Below, in pieces: positions 27,850-39,054 of a stretch of 64,000 bases of DNA. The notes under the pieces were generated by a model. The model made no database searches, was not told where the DNA came from, and worked only from the letters and a program-made list of their open reading frames with translations. Source of the stretch: Anodontia alba (Eukaryota > Mollusca > Bivalvia > Lucinida > Lucinidae); the NCBI GenBank assembly GCA_964016985.1, contig OZ024826.1:7799855-7863854 (forward strand). The letters are read 5' to 3'. The position numbers and the translations under genes were made by a program. Every line of letters starts with the position of its first letter. Within the stretch, counting starts at the first letter, position 1.

Positions 27850-27936
27850 TCCGAGACGTTTCGTCCCCAAACAATTTCCTCCCCTAGAGGTTTCGCCCCT
27901 GGTCGTTTCGCCCCTAATCGTTTCGCCCCCTAAAAC
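27850..27936. repeat. Short GC-rich minisatellite, unit CGTTTCGCCCCTA
   Basis: Five or six near copies of GTTTCGCCCC (including variants GTTTCGTCCCC and TTTCCTCCCC) in AT-rich surroundings. A reverse-complement-like set (GGGGCCGAAT) is at 19858-19912. Confidence 0.75.
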
Positions 27937-28164
27937 TTAAATAGATAGTTTATTAGCTATTTATGTAGTATAACGTCTCGTAGTACCATGCCTCATATAC
28001 ATTTTACTATTTATTTAAAACTGAAAGTACAGAGAACTAAACGTGAAATCAGTAATAAAAGAAAAATATTTTAATATATCGTCTGCTGAATTTTTTGCCC
28101 AGACTGTTAAGCGTTCATTTGGGGTGGGGGTGGGGGAAATAAAAAAAAAAGAAGAAGAAGGAGA

Positions 28165-29345
28165 TGGTGATGATGATGTTACTATTTCATATCTAATGTT
28201 TTCTATAATGGAATGCGTCTTTCATATCTGTAGAACTAGCTTTTTCAGATGAAAATGTTTGATATCGTTCTTACCATAATAATCCTAAGTATTGGGACAT
28301 GAGCAAACAGGATAGACCCAGTTCAAAACGTCGCAGAACGCCTGTTTCCCACTCGTCCAACAATATTTCAAACACATCAACAGGTAGTGGAACAGACTTT
28401 TACAACTTATATACCCTGTCTGCAGCTCGTTATGAATGGATGAAAGAATGAACGAACGAACTAACGAATGAATGAATGAATGAATAAACAACTGATGAAT
28501 GAACTGACTTGTGGAAATTTTGGGGACAATTATTTTCCATCTTTACAACTGATTCATTCATTTATTTATTTATTTATTTATTTATTTCTACATCCTCTGT
28601 AACAATTGTATTGAACTCGCATCTCTATATATTGTCAAAACAAGTGGCACACTTTAGAATCTATTCATGGTTATATATTGGATATTAAAGACATTAGTCT
28701 TGGTGACATGTATACTTGACAGTTATATCAGTTTTATACTAGGTTTATATAAACAAAATTAAAACAACACGGTGAAATACGTCAATACAATAATTGAATA
28801 ATTGACTTGATTACATTATTTGAGCCCGTGCATGACAAAAACAACAGTTTTACATGTGCCCAAGCGATGACTCAGATCAGCTTGTCCAGGGTCTATGCTG
28901 CGCGGTCACTGAGTAGATTAGGATCCAACCGTCTTCAGTCAGACAGCGAAGACTCTGATCAGACTGGGTGGCTGTCCTTGCTGATATGAGTCTTCACTGG
29001 GTGCTCTCTGGGCGCTTATGTCAAATGTTTGGTTTTGTCATGCGCAGGTTTTAGAAACACAATATAGCATATGGTCTTCCTTTGGACAGCGAAGACTCTG
29101 ATCATCTATAAATCGATGTGTTTGAAATATTGCTGGACGAGTAGGAAACAGGCGTTCTGCGACGACTGAACTTGGTCTAAACTGTTTACTCATGACTCTC
29201 TGTTCCAATATTTAGGGTAATTATGGTAAGAACGATATATCAAACATTTTCATCTGAAAAAGTGAATTCTATAGATATGAAAGACGCATTCCAAAATAGA
29301 AAACATAATATTAAATATGACATAGACACATCATCAGCAGACAAC
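28165..29345. mobile_element. Foldback structure: ~210-bp inverted arms, ~750-bp spacer
   Basis: The left arm (about 28165-28382) contains AATGCGTCTTTCATATCTGT, CTTTTTCAGATGAAAATGTT and AGAACGCCTGTTTCC. The right arm (about 29130-29345) contains the complements GGAAACAGGCGTTCT, AACATTTTCATCTGAAAAAG and ATAGATATGAAAGACGCATT. The spacer holds (ATTT)n and a GACCAGCGAAGACTC-type palindromic repeat (about 28818-29060). Confidence 0.75.
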
Positions 29346-29426
29346 ATATATAGATATTTTTCTTTTATTATTATTATAATTATTAATATTATTTTCTTTT
29401 ATTTCAGAAAAAGGGACATGATAAAA

Positions 29427-30500
29427 TGAAAAAAAAAAAAAAAAAATGAAAAAAAAAACAAAAAAAAAAACTTCTTGTCGGCCCATGTCAGTGTTAGCTC
29501 AAACTGGCTATATACCATTAGCCCGTTGTATCTCTTGTCGGTAAATGCGACATGTAGTGATAATGTTGTCTTCTTCCTACAAAATAGAAGGGAAGGCAAT
29601 AATCAAGAATCGATACAATTATCCCACACCTCCCATCAGAGACATCAAAGGGAAAGAAACACAAACACGAAATAACTAGACCCTAATGGAAACATCACTA
29701 GCGGAAAGCCAAACGGACAGTTACTTTCCCACAAAGTGGCCATTAAATTAATTAAAAGTGGGTTCTGAGATAAGAAATAAAAAAAAAAAAAAAAAGGTAA
29801 GAGAAAAGTCCAGGGAGTGCCGCAATCACAAATCGCAGCCCTTCCCAGATACCAAGAGGAAGAGGAAACCGACAAATCCAAACAAGCACTAAGATTAGCT
29901 ATCTCTTCCCCAAGCGAGGTAATCGCAATGCTAAAAGGACTGAAAAAAACACAAGAACAAAATGACACAAGGTAAGACATACAACAAATCGCCTCGTAGA
30001 ATAAACCACAAAGAAACAAAGAGTAAGACTAACACCGGGACCACCGCCCTAGAACGGTCAGTAGAGTAAACCACCGGAGGTTTAAAGCACTTTTACAGCT
30101 AGCCAACTTCACCCTGGGTCCCGATGCTACTCTTAATACAGAAATACATAAAAATTCGGTTCGCATAAAGGCTCCCAACTCAGTCAATGCATCAAAGCGA
30201 AAACATAAAAATCAAATTAATCACTATAATAAACAAAGACGAGTACTCATGGCTAATTCTACTGTATGCCAAAGTAAATGAAAATCAATAGTTGAACCAC
30301 GGCAGGCCAAGCCAAAGACACAGCTTCTTGTCGCCTTAAATATCTCTTGACGGTAAATGCGATTAATCTTCTGAAGGTATAGTGTTCACATTTTCCTTCA
30401 AACTCCTTTGGCTCCAGCAAACATAAACAGAAATATGTTTTGCTCTGAGTCAGTCTTGAAATTACACACAAGCATTTTTGTTTCTTCAAATCAGAATAAT
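29427..30500. other. A-rich tracts and unrecognised sequence
   Basis: Poly-A-like tracts at 29427-29470 and 29778-29795. CTTCTTGTCG followed by a CTCTTGTCGGTAAATGCGA-like phrase occurs near 29471-29550 and again near 30326-30363, so 29560-30320 may be an insertion or one unit of a duplication. The inner part shows no element I can name, and its stop-interrupted frames give no recognisable protein. Confidence 0.35.
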
Positions 30501-30748
30501 AAGCTTCAATTATCTTTATTTTTAACCACTCACGGGGTGCCTTACATAAAATAACAGCCCAGGCGAACCGTGATGATAGCTAGATCGTCGAGTAAAAATA
30601 ATTAATTCTCTGCTGTTGACATAAACTCAAATGTTTAAAAGGTTGTGCCACTATTTATACAGTACACTGAATACTTATACAAATAAAAGTTTATGTTTAT
30701 GGTAAAAGTTCATAGCTGACGACATATATGTTCTAATAAAATTTATCG

Positions 30749-30901
30749 CTAATTTGAATGATTAGCCGCCCGCTGCATTCTACTTTTCTTTCCTGCCTCT
30801 GGTATACACAGCATTCTATATCTGGCTACATCCAATGAGAAAGCTTGTCTTTTACAGTGAAAATCGGGCTTTGGCAAATCTTCAGCACTGACATTTTTAT
30901 T
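30749..30901 (-). CDS. Partial ORF running out of the gap, unrecognised C-terminus
   Basis: Minus strand from the N gap to TAG: NKNVSAEDLPKPDFHCKRQA, FSLDVARYRMLCIPEAGKKS, RMQRAANHSN. The composition is convincingly protein-like and open to the gap edge. It would be the C-terminal ~50 residues of a protein whose start lies in or beyond the gap, divergent from GINS4. I do not recognise it. A chance frame is possible because it is short. Confidence 0.45.
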   Translation of the reverse strand, partial: NKNVSAEDLPKPDFHCKRQAFSLDVARYRMLCIPEAGKKSRMQRAANHSN

Positions 30902-31101
30902 NNNNNNNNNNNNNNNNNNNNNNNNNNNNNNNNNNNNNNNNNNNNNNNNNNNNNNNNNNNNNNNNNNNNNNNNNNNNNNNNNNNNNNNNNNNNNNNNNNN
31001 NNNNNNNNNNNNNNNNNNNNNNNNNNNNNNNNNNNNNNNNNNNNNNNNNNNNNNNNNNNNNNNNNNNNNNNNNNNNNNNNNNNNNNNNNNNNNNNNNNNN
31101 N
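30902..31101. other. Assembly gap, exactly 200 N
   Basis: A round-number N run, typical of a scaffold join with arbitrary size. It removes the start of GINS4 and of the divergent minus-strand ORF. Real distance is unknown. Confidence 0.97.
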
Positions 31102-31652
31102 CCGGAACTTCTGGAATCCAAAGCAGAACTGGTGGAATGTATGTTGGATCAGATTGCAGAGATGGAAGACAATATAAGGAGGGCAAAGAAAGGTGATTTC
31201 AAAGTTAGTTTACACAGCATGGAGATTGACAGAATACGGTTTATTGTGAGTAGCTACCTCAGGTGCAGGCTACAAAAGATTGAACAGTTTACTAGTCACA
31301 TATTAGATCAAGAAAGGAGCAGAAAGGATGAAGAACCATCCAAGTTATCACCTGAAGAATTCAATTTTGCCAGGGAGTATGCTGAAAATATGGAAGTTCA
31401 TTTTCGAACTTTGGCACTAAGACACATGCCGCAAAATCTTCAAACATTAGATACAAAACAAACAGCTGTGCGACCAAATTTAGACAAATATGTATTTCTG
31501 CAGGTGAATGAGTCAACAGAAGGTGTCCTTGTAGAAGAAGAAACATTAGACACTGGGGAGGAAATTGTAGATTTAGAGAAGGTGACCAGCATATAATGAG
31601 ATACCGGCCAATTCTTCCCCTTGTCAACTCTGAAGCAGTGTCACTTATTTAG
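31102..31652 (+). CDS. GINS4: DNA replication complex GINS protein SLD5 (partial, one frameshift)
   Basis: Known: SLD5 is one of four GINS subunits; with CDC45 and MCM2-7 it forms the CMG replicative helicase in the nucleus. Seen: from the gap edge the frame reads PELLESKAELVECMLDQIAE, then MEDNIRRAKKGDFKVSLHSM, RIRFIVSSYLRCRLQKIEQF, LSPEEFNFAREYAENMEVHF, ALRHMPQNLQTLD, DKYVFLQVNES and IVDLEK, in the same order and spacing as SLD5's helical A domain and the start of its B domain. After DLEK (31581) the frame hits a stop at 31594-31596, but one frame over the sequence continues QHIMRYRPILPLVNSEAVSL and stops at 31652, exactly like the family C-terminus. One base is missing in the GG near 31581. 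About 40 N-terminal residues are lost in the gap. The 550 bp contain no intron. Confidence 0.93.
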
Positions 31653-31654
31653 AA

Positions 31655-31660
31655 AATAAA
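31655..31660 (+). promoter_or_regulatory. Polyadenylation signal AATAAA of GINS4
   Basis: AATAAA begins three bases after the GINS4 TAG stop (in the restored frame), implying a very short 3' untranslated region. Confidence 0.6.
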
Positions 31661-31879
31661 CGTTTAAATTGTTGTATCTCCTGCATTAGTTTGTTGCTCT
31701 GTACACGCATTACTACAATTATGAATGAACTATATACTTGTGTAACATTAGAAGGTTGTTAGCTGCAGCAGTGCCTTGTGTCTTCACTGTTCCTCCTCTC
31801 TTGGTACCACAAAAGACTGATTTGTGTCTTGTCATTCAGGGATGGCTGCAGGAGTTTGGACAGGGGGTTCAAATTTGCT

Positions 31880-32500
31880 GTGTAGTGGTGGTGGGGGGGG
31901 GGGGGGGGGGGTGGGGAGGGGGGAGAGTTGATTTAACTGTTTTACCAATATTTTCTAAGAATTCCCCATGAAATTATTTTTTATTCTAAGGGGTGTCAGG
32001 TGAACCCGGTCTAAATCCGCCACACTGTCATTGTTTTTTGCTCATCTCTGGTGCCCTTGAAGGCTGTGATTGCAGCCTTTCCTGAGGACTTTAGCTATTA
32101 AAGGGTTTATTGATAAATTCTATAGTATCCAAGAATCTTTTTACTGGATATTGAAGGCCCAGATCAGACTGAATGAATGTGCAGGCTGATCTGAGTCTTC
32201 ATTATCTACATGTGCAATATCCCCTTGTGACAAGTCTCCTATTTTGTCTGGAATCTATACTTAACAAGTCAAGAAAAGCCAGAATTTCAGTAAGATGGTT
32301 TAAAGTCATCTAAAAAATATTGTGTTGTAAGAGAAGAAAAATCTGAAGAAAAATCCTGGCAAAGTATACTGACTCGGAGGTGAAACCAACTTTCACATGC
32401 TACTATCATACACAGATACCAGTTACCTTTTTATAACACTGCACATTATAGCCAGGTATCAGGTTTTCTTGGGGGGGGGGGGGGGGGGGCAAGATACCCC
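31880..32500. repeat. G tracts and palindromic repeat fragment
   Basis: G-rich tracts at about 31887-31925 (with a run of about 20 G) and 32470-32489 (about 20 G). A fragment AGATCAGACTGAATGAATGT then GCAGGCTGATCTGAGTCTTC at about 32160-32205. Otherwise intergenic with no gene seen. Near 32565-32580 GGGTTTGAATCCCAG resembles a lone tRNA B box. Confidence 0.6.
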
Positions 32501-33024
32501 AGGGTATCTTCAACCCCGTGGGGCAAGCTGCCCAGAGGCAAGGTGCAAGATAAACTGGTACACCGGGTTTGAATCCCAGGATCAGCGATAAAATTTTTTC
32601 AGCTATGCTTCCTTACTTTGTTATGACTTTCATGTCGTAAGATGTTGTAAAGCCATTATGGTCAGCATTTTCATGAAGAGGTGGCTGGAGGCCAAACTGA
32701 CAATCATAAAATCATTTTCTTGCTACCGTAAACTCTTTTATTTTATATACCAAAGTAATTAAACAATGGAAATTTAGCCACCTCGAACTCTGTCCTGGCC
32801 TCTTCAGCAATTTCTTAATGAAACTCTTGCTGGTTTACATGTAAAATGTATAGAAGAAGTTGAACTCTGACAGCCTACCAACATTAAAGACATTGACTTT
32901 TGCAAACATGTGGATACTGTAATGTACAGTTTTTAGCTCAGTGTGAGCTATTGTGATCACCCTCTGTCGATCGTTCGTTGTGCACCATTCGTCGTCAATC
33001 ATCAACAATTAGTTTGTTAACACT

Positions 33025-36000
33025 ATAGGGCCATTTCAAAAAAAATGAGTCTTTTTTTTCAAACTGACCTGCACCAAAACTGAAAAGACTTGCTAATGAT
33101 AAGTTCATGCCACATTATGTGTTATAAAAATGTTAAAGTTGCGGCCAAATTTCGTAAGTATAGGTTCAACAGAAAAAAAATTCTATAACATTAAGTAGTC
33201 AAAATTGTCCCGAGTGTAACAAAAAAAGTGTGACATTTAAAGTAAACATCAATTTTCATCTGGCTATCATACAGAATAAACAATCTTGTAGAGATAACCT
33301 TATATTTCACAGTAAACATCAGTTATTCGGCATATAGTTTTTGGATATGGATAACTTTTTTTCAAATATTTTGTTACTTTTGAACCCTCTCAGAAGGAAG
33401 CATGTGTGGAAAATTTTGTCAGCACCAAAACACTAATCTTTGAAAGAAGTCTATTATAATTTGCATACAGTAGATCTATATTAGCCAGACTAACCCTAGT
33501 TGGTAAGTCCAATGTTACAGCTTCCTAAAAAGCATGAACTTACTAATGCATGTTCATGTATACTTAACAAGCACCATTATATGTGTTGTAACCCACAAAT
33601 GTCCCGAGTGTAACATTTTGACTTTAAATGCTCATATCATCTCCACATGCTGCTTTAATTTGCATTCTGTTTTATATTTCATGAAACCAAGTGCCCATAA
33701 GTTAATACATCCAAAGATTTTCATGATGAAAGGCTTGTGTGCCTTTTTAGGACCTAAAAACAAATGTCCCGAGTGTAACACCTTATTTGCATTAAAGCCT
33801 TTGTACATTGTTTAGTGCCTTAAATCAGTACCATAAAAAGTAACAAAAGTAAACCCATTACAAGTTATAAGAAGAGTCTTTGTACTTTAATTTTGAAGGG
33901 ACTTTTAATGGAAATAAGACTGTATTGATGGAATATTTTTAAAAATCTTGATGTTTTTTGTCTTTGCGTACAACAAAAATCATGTTTGGTTGGAAAATGA
34001 TGGTCTTACAATCTAGTCATACCTTCATATATAAGGTCAAAAATATGCATCATGAAACAGAAAACATAAAAAATACTTAAATATAAGTGCCTATATTTTA
34101 AAAATCATCTTTATACAGCAGTAAAATTAAGAAAATAGCGTTACACTCGGGACATAAAGTTTTTTAAATGAATTGTGGCATGAAATTTCTTGACTTTTTA
34201 CAGTTGAACTGTTAAATTTGTGAAAAATGACAAAATTTGTTGTGAAGCTGCCTTTTGTCTCAAGGTCAAAAAAATTTACAGAAAAAAAAAGAGGCCAGGC
34301 TCATCAGCAGAAAGAGTGAGAAAGTTTAGGGAGAGGCTTAAGACGGACCCTAAAGTAAACAAGAGGGCCAAGATGACCCTGCATCGCTCACCTGATTACC
34401 AAAGAAGATTGAGTCAGTTGGCCTTTCGGTTCAATATAGATTTTCAAGATGACAGCTATGTTGGATTTCCAGTCAGAATGATTTTTGCTTCTGAACTACA
34501 AGTCAACTCAATACTTCCAATATATGGTTCTGGAGAAAAAGTTCAAAATAGATTTTCAATAGGGCTGGTGTGGGACCATCTTGGATTTCTTATCAGAATG
34601 ATTAGTTATTTTTGATCTACAAGTCATCTCGATACTTCCTGTCATATAAGTTTAGAGTCAGTGGGCCTTTCTGTTCAGGAGAAGATGTTCAAAATAGATT
34701 TTCGAGATTGGCGACCATCTTGTATTTCCGATTGACACGGTTTTCGCTGTTTTTTGACCTACAATCACCCTGATGCTTCCTACGGTATCAAGTTTCAAGC
34801 CAGTTAGCCTTTCGGTTCAGAAGAGGAAGAGAAAAATAGAAATTCAAGATGACCACCATGGCAGGCATCTTTGATAACTGAGTGAAAAGATTTGAGCTAT
34901 ATGTGATCTACAGGTAAACCCTGATGCTTCCTACCAAGTTTCAAGTCTGTTGGCCTTTTGGTTCAGAAGAAGAAGCACAAAATAGAGTTTCAAGATTGTG
35001 GCCATCATAGATTTACGATCGGAATGGTTTAAGCTATATTTGATCTACAAGTCACCCCAATGTTTCCTACCAAGTTTCAAGTTAACTGGCCTTTCGGTTC
35101 AGGAGAAGTGGAAAAAAAAAAAAAAAAAAAAGATTTTCAAGATGGCCCCCATGGCAGCCATTCTGGATTTCCAAAAGGAACAATTTTAGCCAGTTTTGAT
35201 CTACCAGTCACCATGATGCTTCCTACAATTTTTTAGTTTTGAGTCAACTGGCCTTTAAGATCAAGAGAAGAAGCAAAAAATAGATTAATTTTCAAGATAT
35301 CTGCCGTCTTGGATTTCTGATCGCAATGATTTTAGCTTTTATTGATCTACAAGTCACCCAGATGCTCCCTTACCAAGCTTCAAGTCAAATGGGACTTTCA
35401 GTTCAGGAGAAGACATTCAAAATAGATTTTCCAGATAGCAGTTGTGGCTGAAACCACCTATAGTGTTGTCAGGGAGAGGGATACTGATGACATTTGACAC
35501 CATAGAACTAAATGGAAGTCACAAACCGGCTCTATCAATACTGATAAACTAAAGTGCATTTTTTTGTCCCGAGTGTAACAGTTCAGACCAAAGACTTTAA
35601 AATGGCTGCATTCTAACAAAGTGAAGACACAATATTAAATATTTTAATCAAGCATATTGGTTTTCCCTAAGCACCTGACAAAACCATTGCTTATAGAAAG
35701 CCTTTCTTGTGCAGAATGACTAGTTTCTTTGTACTAAAGTTCAATTATTTGTGTTCTATAGTTATTTTTTGTACAAATATAGTTTCAGGTTGGTAAAAAC
35801 TTGAATTATTTCAACTACAAATGTTTCCACAACATAAAACTTAGAATAAATGCAAGCTGTCAGAGGGAAATTGAATGAAAAGTAGAATAACATTAAAGTT
35901 TCTCATTTTGTCCCGAGTGTAACAAATTATTATAAAATACAACAATTTTTTTAAATAATCTTGAGAAAAAACCGCTTGTCACATTCTGTCAAAATTTTGC

Positions 36001-36476
36001 ATATATGCAGCAGGATACTTAATGTTGTCCACAGTGCATCTTTTACTGCTTAATTCTATCTAATCAGGTTTTTATAAAAACTTTTTGTGGTAAAGATAAA
36101 AAAACAACTGCTTAAATTTGCTTTAAAAAGCCAAAATTCTCAATAAATAACACAAATATGACCAATTTTTATGTCAAATTTTTCCTTTATATATATGTTG
36201 TCAATACATATATAAAATTGTGTGGAAAAGATATGTATTTCCAAACATATTCCATCTTGGAAAAATCCTGTAATTGAACAAAAAATACAAAAAAGTTGAA
36301 ATGAATTCAAAATTTTCAAAAACGTGTTTCCTTCTTTTCATTTCTCATCTACATTTTGTGAAACCTGTATCATCAAAGTTAATATTTTGATAGACAGCAT
36401 TGACTCAAACTGATTTTTATTTTTTACCTCCAATGTCACACTTTTGACTCATTTTTTTTGAAATGGCCCTATAGAG
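33025..36476. mobile_element. 3.45-kb TIR element with six internal GTCCCGAGTGTAAC motifs
   Basis: Left end (C)TATAGGGCCATTTCAAAAA..., right end (reverse complement) the same, with at least 28 matching bases through GAGTC. The flanks rejoin to AACACTATAGAGGTCAC, matching sister units of the host repeat, so the insertion duplicated TA or TATA. The 14-mer GTCCCGAGTGTAAC occurs at 33207-33220, 33601-33614, 33766-33779, 35566-35579 and 35910-35923 on plus and at 34140-34153 on minus. In plus frames it encodes C-P-E-C-N. No transposase is recognised. A tandem-unit element (34355-35445) is nested inside. Confidence 0.78.
34355..35445. repeat. Tandem-unit element C, six or seven units of ~170-190 bp
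   Basis: Head ACAAGAGGGCCAAGATGACC then CTGCATCGCTCACCTGATTA. Units contain AGTCAGTTGGCCTTTCGGTT, CAAAATAGATTTTCAAGATG, CATCTTGGATTTCCGAT and GATCTACAAGTCACCCTGAT. The same family forms 52788-53590. It lies inside the 33025-36476 element. Confidence 0.75.
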
Positions 36477-36904
36477 GTCACAATTTTGACCCAATCTTTA
36501 TGAAACATGCGCAGAATGTTTAACCCTATGAAATCTAGGTTGTTTGAAACTGGGTCACTTGGGGTCAAACCCTAGGTCACCAGGTCAAATCAAAGGAAAA
36601 CCTTGTTTACATTCCAGAGGACACATTTTTAAGTAATCATCATGAATATTGCTCAAAATGTTTGTTTTGATTTCTTGGTCAAGTACGAAACTGGGTCACT
36701 TGGGGGTCAAAAACTAGGCCAAATTAAAGGAAAAACCTTGTTAACACTCTGGAGGTCAAATTTTTGAAGCAATCATCAGGAATCTTGCTCAGAATGGTTG
36801 TCTTGATGACTTCTTAGTCCAGTTTGAAACAGGGTTACTTGTCAAAAACTAGATCACCAGACTGAATCAAAGGAAAACTTGTGAACAGTCCTGAGGTCAC
36901 TTTT

Positions 36905-38685
36905 TAGCTCACCTGAGCTATACTCAGGATGAGCTATAGTGATCACTTTTTTGTCCTCCGTCTCTGCGTCCGTCTGTCCGTCCGTTAACACTTTTAAATG
37001 ACAACTCCTCCAAAGCAATTTGTCCCTAATTTGGTAAGAATATTGCTTTGGTAGGGGGATTCAAAAATAGCTAAAATTATGGTGATCTGGCTTTTTACTT
37101 GGTTGCCATGGCAACAGAAAACTCCCATAGACTTGTAATGGGAAAATGGTTAAATTGCATTTTCTCCATAACCACCGAAGTGATGTGAACCATATTTGAT
37201 CATATTTGGCAATTATGATCATCTGATGATTGTGTACCCAGTTTATGACCAGCAGCCATTTTGTTTGGTTGCCATGGCAACATTTAATTCTGAAAAAGGA
37301 ACTTTTTAAATGACAACTCCTTCAAAACCACTGAAGCAGTATGACTCTAATTTAGTTCAAATGTTGTTTGGGTAAGGGCAATTCAAAATAGCTAAAATCA
37401 TATTGATCTGCCTCTTGGTTTGGTTGCCATGGCAACAGAAATCTACCATAGACTTATAATGGGAAAACGGTTAAATTGTATTTTCTCCATAACCACCAAA
37501 GTCATGTGAACCATATTTGGCATTTATGATCATTGGATCATTGTCTACCCAGTTTGTGTGTTTTATGACCAGCCGCCATTTTGTTTGGTTGCCATGGCAT
37601 GCAACATTAAATTTTAAAAAAGGAATTTTTAAATGACAACTCCTTCAAAACCACTGAAGCAGTAGGACTCTAATTTGGTACAAATATTGCTTGGGTAAGG
37701 GCAATTCAAAATAGCTTAAATTGTGGTGATCTGTGACTGTCTCTTGGTTTGGTTACCATGGCAACAGAAAGCTCTCATAGACTTATGGTTAAATTGCATT
37801 TCCTCCATAACAGTGAAGTCATATGAATCATATTTGGCAGTTATGATCATAAGATGATTGTCTACTCAGGTTATGTGTTTGATGACCAGTGGCCACTTGT
37901 GTGGTTGCTATGGCAACATTAAAGTTTAAAAAAAAAAGGAATTTTTTTAAATGGCAACTCCTCAAAAACCACTGAAGCAGTAGGACTCTAATTTGGTACA
38001 AATGTTGTTTTGCTAAAGACAATTCAAAATAGAGAAAAATTTGGCGGTCCGCCTCTTGGCTTGGTTGCCATGGCAACAGAAAGTGCCCATACTTACAATA
38101 GGAAAATGGTTAAATTGCACTTTCTCCATAACCAGTGAAGTGATGTGAGACATATTTGGCAGTTATGATCTTCTTATGATTGTCTTACCAGTTTCTATGT
38201 TTTATGACTGGTGGCCATTTTGTTTGTTTGCCACGGCAGCAGTCAATTTGAAAAAGGTATTTTCAAATGACAACTTCAAAACCACTCAAGCAGTACGACT
38301 CATAATTTGGTACAAAAGTTGCTTGGGTAAGGGCAATGCAAAAAAGCTAAAATAGACTCTTGGTTTCGTTGCCATGGCGACAGAAAGCTTCCATTGACTT
38401 ATAATAGGAAAATGGTTAAATTGCATTTTTATGCCCCACCACAAAAAGTGGCAAGTGTATTATGTTGTACCATCCAAAATTTTGAGTGTCTGTCTGTCTA
38501 TCTGTAGAAGTGAACAGCCAAGATTTAGGGCCAATTTTGGGCTATTTTGGGCATAATTATGAGGTTTGTTCTGTTTAAAATGCATTAGCTAGCCCCTAAA
38601 CTAAAAGATTATAATTGAAGAAGAAGAATGTGTAAAAAAAAAAAAAACAGGTGAGCGAGCTGTGGCCCGTGGGCCTCTTGTTCAG
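36905..38685. repeat. Tandem-unit element D, five units of ~300 bp
   Basis: Head TTTTAGCTCACCTGAGCTAT; tail AACAGGTGAGCGAGCTGTGG then CCCGTGGGCCTCTTGTT. Units contain AAATGACAACTCCTTCAAAA, CCACTGAAGCAGTAGGACTC, GGTTGCCATGGCAACAGAAA and TGGTTAAATTGCATTTTCTC. Near the end (about 38430-38640) there is a fragment of yet another repeat (TATGCCCCACCACAAAAAGT). Confidence 0.75.
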
Positions 38686-39054
38686 AAGTAAGCATAATGA
38701 ATATTGCTCAAAATGTTTGATTGGTGATTTCTAGGTCAAGTTTGAAACTGTGACACTTGGAGTCAAAAACTAGGTTACCAGGCCAAATCAAAGGTGAACC
38801 AAGTTAACACTCCAGAGGTCATATTTTTGAAGTAATCATCATGAATCTTCCTCAAAATGTTTGTCTTGAAGGTCAAGATTGAAATTGGGTCACTTTGGGT
38901 TAAAAACTAGATCGCCAGGCCAAACCAAAGGAAAACCTTGTTAGCACTCTAGAGGTCACATTTTTGAAGTAGTCATGTGAATATTACTCAGAATGTTGTC
39001 TTGATGTTTTCTAGGTTGGGTTCTAAATGCCTCACTTGGAGGGTCAAGGTCAAA

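Noticed and set aside
33534..33815. 93-codon plus-strand frame with two KCPECN motifs
   Set aside because: The motif is a repeated noncoding 14-mer that appears in both orientations and several frames; the frame between is AT-rich and has no family features. Kept only as an observation on the element.
33025..36476. Calling the TIR element a specific superfamily such as Kolobok or ISL2EU
   Set aside because: TA versus TATA duplication cannot be settled from one copy and no transposase is present.
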